Positions 1 to 4,755 of a stretch of 8,232 nt of DNA are shown here, one piece after another. Made by a program: the position numbers and the translations under genes. The notes beneath the pieces are model-generated. The model was not told the DNA's origin. It was given only the letters and a program-made list of their open reading frames with translations, and made no database searches. The first letter of the stretch is position 1. Every line of letters starts with the position of its first letter. This DNA is from an uncultured Cloacibacillus sp. (GTDB taxonomy: Bacteria; Synergistota; Synergistia; Synergistales; Synergistaceae): the NCBI GenBank assembly GCA_900545755.1, contig URAG01000089.1, forward strand, positions 1 through 8,232. The letters run 5' to 3'.

Positions 1-706
1 TGGTTAAGGAAATAACGGTTAAGGTTATAACCCCAATCAAAATAGTCATCACCTTCGATGGTTATGCGTTCCGGTTCGACTAAATGTTCGAGGGGGACTT
101 CTTTTGTAGGCTTGTCTGAGGAGGCCTCTTCCCCAGCTTTTTTCTTCGGTGGGAACAGCAACTCACCATCATGAGTCAAACCATAAACTACGGCATCATA
201 AAGTGCCTCGCCAGTCCGAGCGACCTCTTCTTCTGGCATCTCAGTGAAGGGATGAGGCATTACCGCTCTGCGTGCTCTAGGCAGTCCTCTCGTTTTGAAT
301 TCAGATGCATTAATCGGTAAAAATCCTTTGGCTACAATTCCTACGGTCGGAAGACCCATTTTCTCTAGGGAGCTTACGTCACGCGTAAGCCATGCTGTGC
401 ATGATCCTCAGTCGCCTGTAGTAGCGATAGCCGCTTCACACCCAGCCGCAATCACCCGATCATATACTTCATCACCATGAGGCCAACCCTGAGTAAATAA
501 TTCACTTTCAACATTATATTCTTTTTTTAAACGAGCAGCTATGGTTTTTAAAGCGATATCACCTTTCGCCTTGCCATTCCACCATAACGCTATTTTTTCC
601 CTTCAAGGCTAGTCAAACTAGCTGCTGGCGTTATAGTCTTTGAATCAACTTTTGCCACAGGATTCACTATTCTTATTGAGACATTCTGAGCTTTTTCCAC
701 TGACAT
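1..706 (-). CDS. UGSC-family selenoprotein, partial (3' end beyond window), with a one-base frameshift near the N-terminus
   Basis: Read on the minus strand from ATG at 706-704, the gene begins MSVEKAQNVSIRIVNPVAK. AGGAGG (720-715) lies 8 nt upstream. The first frame runs 38 codons to SLEGKK and meets TAG just after a six-A run (593-598). Stepping back one base continues as IALWWNGKAKGDIALK and stays open to the left edge, about 235 residues in all, except for one TGA at 408-410. That TGA lies in the motif TTGD-U-GSCTAWLTRD (U at about residue 100, Cys at 103), which I recognise as the signature of the UGSC family of (seleno)proteins. A hairpin of SECIS type follows. The biochemical function of the family is not known to me; the U-x-x-C spacing suggests a redox-active pair (inference). 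Later segments include GLPTVGIVAKGF, RRAVMPHPFTEMP and DDYFDWGYNLNRYFLN. The base composition is lower in GC than the genes after 2700. The frameshift may be a sequencing slip, true decay or recoding. Family call confident, intactness uncertain. Confidence 0.82.
372..410 (-). promoter_or_regulatory. Selenocysteine UGA codon with downstream bacterial SECIS hairpin
   Basis: The Sec codon TGA is at 410-408 (minus). Seventeen nt later comes GCTTACG (390-384), loop CGTGA (383-379), then CGTAAGC (378-372): a perfect 7-bp stem. The loop begins 24 nt after the UGA and has G as its second base. This fits the known bacterial SECIS pattern, a stem-loop inside the coding region just after the UGA with a G in the first loop positions, which is bound by SelB. 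The stem also encodes the conserved WLTRDVSS stretch, so hairpin and protein are read from the same bases. The selenocysteine machinery (selA, selB, selC) is not in the window. Confidence 0.8.
593..598 (-). other. Six-A run where the selenoprotein frame shifts by one base
   Basis: On the minus strand the text is GGGAAAAAATAGCGTTATGG. Read from the well-supported start it gives G-K-K-stop. With one more A, or a -1 slip on the A run, it gives G-K-K-I-A-L-W. Both flanking stretches are clearly coding in their own frames, so the break is confined to this run. Homopolymer sequencing error, mutation, transcriptional slippage and -1 ribosomal slippage all remain possible. Confidence 0.8.
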
Positions 707-714
707 CCTTTTTA

Positions 715-720
715 CCTCCT
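715..720 (-). promoter_or_regulatory. Ribosome binding site AGGAGG deciding the selenoprotein start
   Basis: A perfect AGGAGG on the minus strand lies 8 nt before ATG 706-704. It fixes the start in the first frame, upstream of the A-run frameshift, and argues against a start placed after the shift. Confidence 0.85.
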
Positions 721-863
721 TGACCTTGAAGCATCAATGGCACCTTCAGTAATGAGGCTCCTCTTCGCGTTACTAAATTGCAAGTTAATCTCCAATACAT
801 TCAGCGACACTTAAAAGCCCATATCCCCCCTTTCGACTATAAATCTTGGTTAAAACAATAACG

Positions 864-893
864 CACTCTAGTCCACAAAAGTTGTGGTAGTGT
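864..893. repeat. Hairpin/inverted repeat in the long leader
   Basis: CCACAA (873-878), loop AAG, then TTGTGG (882-887) form a perfect 6-bp stem. The flanks CTA and TAG add further pairs around a 2-base bulge. There is no T-run after it on either strand, so it is not a standard terminator. It could be an operator or a structured element of the leader RNA. Confidence 0.4.
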
Positions 894-1051
894 ATCTATA
901 TCAACTTGTATTCAACGGACATGCCTCATTGTCTATTATGTCCTTTGTCTGTGCATATAACATCATTTGTTATGCTACCGCCATTCGAGAAGCAACTTAT
1001 TCTCCATACTTTTATATAGAGCTTATATTTAATTATGATGAACCGGCGATG

Positions 1052-1080
1052 ATTATAACAACTTTATAGTGTTGTTGCAA
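1052..1080 (-). promoter_or_regulatory. Predicted sigma-70 promoter firing leftward toward the selenoprotein gene
   Basis: On the minus strand, TTGCAA (1080-1075), a 17-nt spacer and a consensus TATAAT (1057-1052) are present. The spacer and -10 edge carry the inverted repeat AACAAC/GTTGTT (1057-1062 and 1071-1076), a likely regulator site. The next recognisable gene leftward is the selenoprotein. Confidence 0.5.
1057..1076. promoter_or_regulatory. Inverted repeat in divergent promoter, candidate operator of the XRE regulator
   Basis: AACAAC, 8 nt, GTTGTT makes a 20-bp site of the size XRE/Cro-type dimers often bind. It lies inside the leftward promoter and touches the -35 of the candidate rightward promoter, so a bound repressor could control both directions. 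Binding is inferred only from position and symmetry. Confidence 0.4.
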
Positions 1081-1102
1081 TATCTATGAAATGTTTTATA
1101 CG
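1075..1102 (+). promoter_or_regulatory. Weak candidate promoter for the XRE regulator gene
   Basis: TTGCAA (1075-1080), 16 nt, TATACG (1097-1102), about 48 nt before the ATG at 1150. The TTGCAA is self-complementary, so the same hexamer can serve as -35 in both directions. The match is moderate. Confidence 0.3.
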
Positions 1103-1149
1103 CTCTAAAGTGTGTTGGTTATTTATTTTCAATCTCTTAAACTAGATAC

Positions 1150-1578
1150 ATGAAAAAGGAACATATTGTTGGTCATAGATTACGTGAATATCGTGGTAAT
1201 AGGACACAAGCGGAGATGGCTGCTCTGCTAAATGTTACTCCTAACTACTATGGTGAAATGGAAAGAGGAAATAAACTTCCTTCATTTGATATGTTATTGA
1301 ATTTTATTGTAAAAACGGGCAAAGATGCCAATTATTGGTTTGGTATAGAGACACCAAGTACTTCAGCAAGAGAATCGTCCCTTTCTCCTACAAGCAATCT
1401 ATCCTTGTCTATTGACAGAATGTCGCTTGACACACTTTCGGCTTTCTTTCGCGACAGAGTAAAGCGCGAAGTAGATGTCGTTCGCGACTCAACGTTCGAT
1501 CGAGTAAGCGAAGATATTACCGAATTATACATTTTGTTACATCATACAAGAAAAAAAGAAAGGGGATACATCGCTTAA
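1150..1578 (+). CDS. XRE-family helix-turn-helix transcriptional regulator
   Basis: This 142-residue protein has an N-terminal HTH_3/Cro-C1 type DNA-binding domain at roughly residues 6-65. The recognition part reads TQAEMAALLNVTPNYYGEME, followed by RGNKLPSFDMLLNF, the usual helix 4-5 pattern with ERG and a proline. Residues 66-142 form a polar C-terminal part with no family I recognise, rich in Ser at first and then charged and probably helical; it may serve in dimerisation. No strong ribosome site precedes the ATG at 1150. The gene is AT-rich like its surroundings and unlike the genes after 2700. It stands alone, divergent from the selenoprotein gene, with an inverted repeat between them, so self-control and control of that neighbour are plausible. 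Such regulators are also common in phage, plasmid and transfer elements, which suits the IS remnant nearby. Confidence 0.85.
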   Translation: MKKEHIVGHRLREYRGNRTQAEMAALLNVTPNYYGEMERGNKLPSFDMLLNFIVKTGKDANYWFGIETPSTSARESSLSPTSNLSLSIDRMSLDTLSAFFRDRVKREVDVVRDSTFDRVSEDITELYILLHHTRKKERGYIA

Positions 1579-1661
1579 AATTATTGATATCACTAAATAT
1601 ACTATAACATAAACTTTTAAGAAAATGGCTACTTCAACGCCAAATAATAAATTGATATAGA

Positions 1662-1717
1662 TAGGTTTGTCAATCATCTTTCACATAGACCATAAAGAGT
1701 ACTTGTAGGTTTGTCAA
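1662..1717. repeat. 12-bp direct repeat, possible IS end
   Basis: TAGGTTTGTCAA occurs exactly at 1662-1673 and at 1706-1717, 44 bp apart, just outside the 3' end of the transposase remnant. IS481-type elements often begin with TGT and carry TGTCAA-like repeats at their ends, and 1704 onward reads TGTAGGTTTGTCAAA. This may be the surviving right end with terminal and subterminal transposase sites. No matching inverted copy was found on the other side, in keeping with a truncated element. Confidence 0.4.
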
Positions 1718-1724
1718 ACATATG

Positions 1725-2045
1725 TTACAGCGAATATAAAGCGGAAGTCATGACTTCCCGAGGAGACTTCCATTCGAGAGGCCTCATCGGGAAGTTGTTG
1801 TATCTGCGGTTATGGAGTGCCGGCTGTACAGCAAAATCTTTCAATGAATAGAACTTATGCGACGCGTAGAAGTATTCGTTGTCTTTCCTGTGCGGCCTTT
1901 CCACCTTTCCGTTATGACGCGGCGTGTACGGCTTTATCAGCTTATGCCTTATCCCATAGCGCGCTAAATGTCTTTCAAAGAGCGTAGGCCTGCCTTTATC
2001 AGAATGGACAGGCTTTCCGTTTTTGTTTTGTGTTTTCTTGCGTAT
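1725..2045 (-). pseudogene. IS481-like transposase remnant, 5'-truncated (integrase core C-terminal part)
   Basis: The minus strand is open from about 2045 to the stop TAA at 1727-1725. The recognisable part starts near 2003 with SDKGRPTLFERHLARYGIRH. It continues through KLIKPYTPRHNGKVERPHRK, HNRRYNNFPMRPLEW and KSPREVMTS. This is the C-terminal end of a DDE (rve-type) transposase of the IS481-like group. The E of GKVER would be the last catalytic acid. The N-terminal helix-turn-helix and the first two aspartates are missing, and a stop lies in frame at 2048-2046, so the product cannot be active. A 16-bp palindrome GGAAGTCATGACTTCC (1743-1758) lies within the coding part. The remnant shows that mobile DNA has passed through this patch. 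Confidence 0.82.
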
Positions 2046-2048
2046 TTA

Positions 2049-2382
2049 CATTAACTCATATCTTACATATATCGCATCTTATATACTTCCACTCTCTGCT
2101 CTCTGTCACATAGTATGGTAAACCTATACATCCATTCATAACGAGTTGACTGCGACTTGACCATCGTTCGCTTCGGGGTTTCTTTTTCTTTCTTCTCTCT
2201 AATCTTCATCATTTGCCCTCTCATTTGGCGACCAGGTGCTCGCCACCTTTTTTAGTTTTCGTTATGAATATATCGGTCGCAAAAAGAGTAAACAAATTGA
2301 AAAATGAGGAGATGCAAAAAAGGGAGAAGCGCCTGAGAAATAATTATGATTTGACTGGTAGCCGGCTGTACAGGATGAGAAA
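2049..2382. other. Gene-poor AT-rich stretch beside the tRNA operon
   Basis: I see no supportable gene here. Short frames on both strands (for example 2213-2425 plus, and a roughly 50-codon minus frame around 2066-2215) have no family resemblance, and the plus one runs through the tRNA terminator. A 13-bp word, GCCGGCTGTACAG (2361-2373), also occurs inside the transposase remnant (1819-1831). The stretch may be decayed mobile DNA. Confidence 0.45.
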
Positions 2383-2423
2383 TAAAAATAGCAAGGCCTC
2401 AAACTCTGCGAAACCTTGCTATT
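2383..2423 (-). terminator. Rho-independent terminator of the tRNA operon
   Basis: On the minus strand AATAGCAAGG (2423-2414) and CCTTGCTATT (2396-2387) form a perfect 10-bp stem around a 17-nt loop, followed by TTTATTTC. It begins 12 nt after the CCA end of tRNA-Thr. Confidence 0.88.
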
Positions 2424-2434
2424 AGTGAGTTTTC

Positions 2435-2510
2435 TGGAGCCGACTTCCAGACTCGAACTGGAGACCCCATCCTTACCATGGATGTGCTCTACCTACTGAG
2501 CTAAGTCGGC
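2435..2510 (-). tRNA. tRNA-Thr (anticodon GGT)
   Basis: The 76-nt minus-strand cloverleaf has acceptor GCCGACT/AGTCGGC, a D arm with AGCTCAGTAGGTAGAGC, and anticodon stem CATCC/GGATG around loop ATGGTAA (anticodon GGT, reading ACC and ACU). The T arm contains GTTCGAGTC, and CCA is encoded at the 3' end (2437-2435). It is transcribed after tRNA-Tyr from the same promoter. It borders the AT-rich region, and tRNA 3' ends are common integration sites, though I saw no second copy of its 3' end in the window. Confidence 0.96.
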
Positions 2511-2550
2511 GTTGGTTTGTTCGCGCGGTAAGGACGCTTTGCATAAAAAA

Positions 2551-2636
2551 TGGTGCTAGGAGCTAGGTTCGAACTAGCGTAGGCTCTCGCCGACAGATTT
2601 ACAGTCTGTTGCCTTTGACCACTCGGCCATCCTAGC
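2551..2636 (-). tRNA. tRNA-Tyr (anticodon GTA)
   Basis: This is an 86-nt class II tRNA on the minus strand. The acceptor is GCTAGGA/TCCTAGC with discriminator A and an encoded CCA (2553-2551). The anticodon stem CAGA/TCTG holds CTGTAAA with anticodon GTA, and the long variable arm (about CGGCGAGAGCCTACG) and T loop GTTCGAACC are as expected for bacterial tRNA-Tyr. It is the first gene of a two-tRNA transcript. Confidence 0.96.
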
Positions 2637-2673
2637 ACTCACAACGCCGCCGTTAGCGGCATTACGGTCAGAT

Positions 2674-2701
2674 ATTCTACATGATATTCAGGATTTGTCA
2701 A
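2674..2701 (-). promoter_or_regulatory. Sigma-70 promoter of the tRNA-Tyr/tRNA-Thr operon
   Basis: On the minus strand a perfect TTGACA (2701-2696) is followed 16 nt later by TAGAAT (2679-2674). Transcription would start near 2667, about 30 nt before tRNA-Tyr. A small hairpin GCCGC/GCGGC (2646-2660) lies in the leader. Confidence 0.85.
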
Positions 2702-3059
2702 TACGCCGCGGCGCATTTCGCCGCGCGGATTTTTCGTGTGTCCGGCACGAGTCCGGCACGCCACAGGGGTGTTTGCGCGCTTGAGGCGGACGGTTTACAG
2801 GGTTTCGGCGGCGGCGCATATTGACGGCGTGTGCGTCGTTTTACGCGCAACCCCGCGCAACGAACGCCGCCGTACGTGCGCGGCGGGGTGTTGTTTTTTC
2901 GGCGCGCTGGGTGCCGCTTAGGCCGCGGCGCGCGTGCGCGGAATGCGGCGGGGCGTTTCGGATTTTTCTGCGGCGCGGCAGCTCTGGCTCAAATTCAGCG
3001 CGTGGCTTACAATAGCAACAGAAGTTTACAAATTCCCCGGCTTTGGAGGGAGCTTGCCG
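2702..3059. other. GC-rich intergenic region before the DUF2157-like gene
   Basis: No gene is supported. Overlapping frames here are unusually rich in Arg, Ala and Gly and look like by-products of GCG/CGC-rich sequence. A GC hairpin (2707-2725) followed by five T's resembles a plus-strand terminator, but nothing is transcribed into it from the left. A weak -10-like TACAAT (3008-3013) lies about 50 nt before the next start without a convincing -35. The ribosome site GGAGGG at 3045-3050 belongs to the following gene. Confidence 0.5.
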
Positions 3060-4148
3060 ATGATAGAGATTTCAAAGCGGCGTTACGAAGTCGTGACGGA
3101 GATGATAGCGCGCTGGGAGCGCGATGGAGTCTTGGACGCGGAGACGGCCCGCAGGCTGCGCGGGAGCGTTTCGCCGATTCCATTCGACTTTCCCTTCGAC
3201 TGGCGGCGCGCGGCGCGCTGGCTGCTGATTCTTGCGCTGTGCTGCTTCGCCGTGGGTATCGCGGCGCTGCTTCAGACGGAATGGCTGATCGCGCTCATAC
3301 GGCGCATTTTCGGCAGCGCGCCGGAGGTCAAATCCGTATTGTTCGCCGCGCTCGCCGCGGTTTTCTACGCCGCGGCCTACAGGCGGCGGTTGCGCATGCC
3401 GGAGCGCGTTTTTACGAATGAGGCGCTGCTGATGCTCGGCGTGCTTTCGACCGCTTCGTCGATTACGTGGCTCGGCGTCGCTATTGACAGCGGTAACGGC
3501 CATTTTTCGTTGCTGATGGCGCTCGCAGCCGTTGTCTACGCTGTTATCGCCGTCGCGATGAATTCCGTTCTCGTGTGGACTTTCGCGCTTTTTTCGCTTG
3601 GGAGTTGGCTCGGCGCGGAGACGGGCTACGTTTCAGGCTGGGGGGCCTATTGGCTCGGCATGAATTATCCGGCGCGCTTCGTGCTTTACGGCGGAGTTCT
3701 AATCGCTGCGCAGCGTTTTATGGCGCGTTCGCCGCGTTTCACGGGCTTTCAGAGGCCTACGCTTTCGACTGGGCTTCTGTTTCTTTTCGTGAGTCTGTGG
3801 ATGATGTCGATTTTCGGGAACAACGGCCTTGTGGACGGAGAATGGCACTTCGCTGGCAACGCGGAGCTTTTCCTCTGGTGTGCGCTGTTCGCGGCGGCGG
3901 CTGGCGTTTCGCTGTTGCTTGGGATCAGGCGCGACGATATGATGCTGCGCGGCTACGGCGCTGTTTTTCTCGCGATCAACGTCTACACGCGCTTTTTTGA
4001 GAATTTCTGGAACTCTATGAACAAAGGGGTTTTCTTCCTTATTTTAGGGGCAAGTCTCTGGCTGCTGGGCTCGAAGGCCGAGCGCATATGGAACGCCGCG
4101 CGTCGCGGGCGCGGCGCGGATTCGACGGGGGGTGATGACGATGACTAG
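3060..4148 (+). CDS. DUF2157-like integral membrane protein
   Basis: I start this gene at ATG 3060 because GGAGGG (3045-3050) lies 9 nt upstream; the open frame reaches back further, but that part is GC-rich filler. The product is 362 residues. It has a short soluble N-terminus with the pattern ISKRRYEVVTEMIARWERDG then VLDAETARRL, as in DUF2157 membrane proteins. From about residue 53 it has eight or more hydrophobic segments, for example WLLILALCCFAVGIAALL, VLFAALAAVFYAAAY and GLLFLFVSLWMMSIF. A family-like end YTRFFENFWNSMNKGVFFLI leads to an Arg-rich, then Asp-rich cytoplasmic tail. The function is unknown. The 3' end overlaps the start of the L,D-transpeptidase gene, which suggests co-translation and perhaps a shared envelope role. 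Partners of DUF2157 proteins often carry a GDYXXLXY domain; none is seen here. Confidence 0.75.
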   Translation: MIEISKRRYEVVTEMIARWERDGVLDAETARRLRGSVSPIPFDFPFDWRRAARWLLILALCCFAVGIAALLQTEWLIALIRRIFGSAPEVKSVLFAALAAVFYAAAYRRRLRMPERVFTNEALLMLGVLSTASSITWLGVAIDSGNGHFSLLMALAAVVYAVIAVAMNSVLVWTFALFSLGSWLGAETGYVSGWGAYWLGMNYPARFVLYGGVLIAAQRFMARSPRFTGFQRPTLSTGLLFLFVSLWMMSIFGNNGLVDGEWHFAGNAELFLWCALFAAAAGVSLLLGIRRDDMMLRGYGAVFLAINVYTRFFENFWNSMNKGVFFLILGASLWLLGSKAERIWNAARRGRGADSTGGDDDD

Positions 4149-4635
4149 GCTGCACGCGTTGTTTTTCTTCACCGCGGTTTTCGCGGCGCTCTCGTTTTGT
4201 TCGGGCGTCTGCCAAGCGTCAGGCAGCGCTGAAATTTGGCTCGACATATCTAAGGGCGAGCACCTTCTTCGCGTGATGTCGGGCGGCAAAGCGCTCGAGA
4301 CTTTCGGCGTCGCGGTAGGAAGGAACGCAGGCGACAAACAGCGCGTGGGCGATATGCGGACGCCGGAGGGGAGTTTCACCGTCGAGCAGGTGCAGGATGC
4401 TTCGTACTGGACGCACGATTTCGGCGACGGCAAAGGACAGATCGCCGGCGCTTACGGGCCGTGGTTCATACGGCTCAAAACCGGCTGGCGCGGCATCGGC
4501 ATACACGGAACGCACGACCCTGACTCTATAGGGACGGACGCGACCGAAGGCTGCGTGCGTCTGCGCAACGCTGACGTCGAGAAGCTCAAGGAAAAATATA
4601 TAAAGATAGGCATGCGCGTCGTAATAAGGCCGTAA
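4141..4635 (+). CDS. Exported L,D-transpeptidase (YkuD domain)
   Basis: Three starts are possible: GTG 4132, ATG 4135 and ATG 4141. I chose 4141 because a G-rich site at 4127-4132 then lies 8 nt away. The 164-residue product has a signal peptide (MTRLHALFFFTAVFAALSF to CQA, cut after about residue 26), then a YkuD domain. The catalytic motif is complete: HGTHDP with His122, and the EGCVRL box with Cys138 as the nucleophile and the following Arg. Such enzymes form or modify peptidoglycan cross-links through the meso-diaminopimelate stem, or attach proteins to it, outside the cytoplasmic membrane. The protein is a minimal single-domain form with no LysM or SPOR domain, so wall targeting is not obvious. 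The start overlaps the end of the DUF2157-like gene by 8 nt. A bidirectional terminator follows 55 nt after the stop. Confidence 0.9.
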   Translation: MTRLHALFFFTAVFAALSFCSGVCQASGSAEIWLDISKGEHLLRVMSGGKALETFGVAVGRNAGDKQRVGDMRTPEGSFTVEQVQDASYWTHDFGDGKGQIAGAYGPWFIRLKTGWRGIGIHGTHDPDSIGTDATEGCVRLRNADVEKLKEKYIKIGMRVVIRP

Positions 4636-4690
4636 GGGCGGCTCCGCGCGGCGGCGCACGGCGCTCCGGCGAAACAATATTCCCTCATAC

Positions 4691-4740
4691 AAAAAGCACT
4701 CCCCGCGCGGGAGGCAGTGCGCGGGGATTGCTTTTGTTTT
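4691..4740. terminator. Bidirectional rho-independent terminator between convergent genes
   Basis: CTCCCCGCGC (4699-4708) and GCGCGGGGAT (4719-4728) form a GC-rich stem with a 10-nt loop, extended by AAAAGCA/TGCTTTT past one mismatch. T-runs lie outside the stem on both strands (GTTTTT at 4736-4741 on plus; TTTTTG on minus at 4695-4690). It serves the L,D-transpeptidase transcript from the left and arcC from the right. Confidence 0.88.
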
Positions 4741-4755
4741 TATGAGCTCTTGCGG

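Larger units (their letters stand above)
707..1149. other. Intergenic region between selenoprotein gene and XRE regulator
   Basis: No convincing gene is seen in this AT-rich stretch. It holds the selenoprotein ribosome site (715-720), a hairpin with arms CCACAA/TTGTGG around a 3-nt loop (873-887), and a divergent promoter area (1052-1102) with an inverted repeat. If the minus promoter at 1052-1080 serves the selenoprotein gene, its mRNA leader would be about 340 nt. A 51-codon minus-strand reading frame (800-645) runs into the selenoprotein gene out of frame; it could be the tail of a lost upstream gene but has no recognisable family. Confidence 0.5.

Noticed and set aside
408..410. UGA as a reassigned codon in an altered genetic code
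   Set aside because: The metallo-beta-lactamase gene ends with TGA directly at the next start, so UGA stops translation normally here; the SECIS-like hairpin explains the exception.
295..480. Plus-strand 61-codon frame
   Set aside because: It lies opposite the selenoprotein coding sequence, which has clear family motifs on the minus strand; the plus frame shows none.
645..800. 51-codon minus-strand frame overlapping the selenoprotein start
   Set aside because: No recognisable domain and out of frame with the better supported gene; at most a remnant of a lost upstream gene.
884..1069. Plus-strand 61-codon frame
   Set aside because: No ribosome site and no family; it crosses the predicted divergent promoter region.
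1743..1758. Palindrome GGAAGTCATGACTTCC as an operator
   Set aside because: It lies inside the conserved transposase C-terminus, where the codons for the REVMTS stretch explain much of it.
2213..2425. Lysine-rich 70-codon plus-strand frame
   Set aside because: It runs through the tRNA terminator hairpin, has no family resemblance, and its composition reflects AT-rich sequence.
2707..2734. GC hairpin followed by five T's, terminator-like on plus strand
   Set aside because: No plus-strand gene lies upstream to be terminated, and GCG/CGC-rich sequence forms such hairpins by chance.
2831..3421. Long Arg/Ala-rich plus-strand frame
   Set aside because: It overlaps the DUF2157-like gene in another frame and has the composition expected of a shadow frame in GC-rich DNA.
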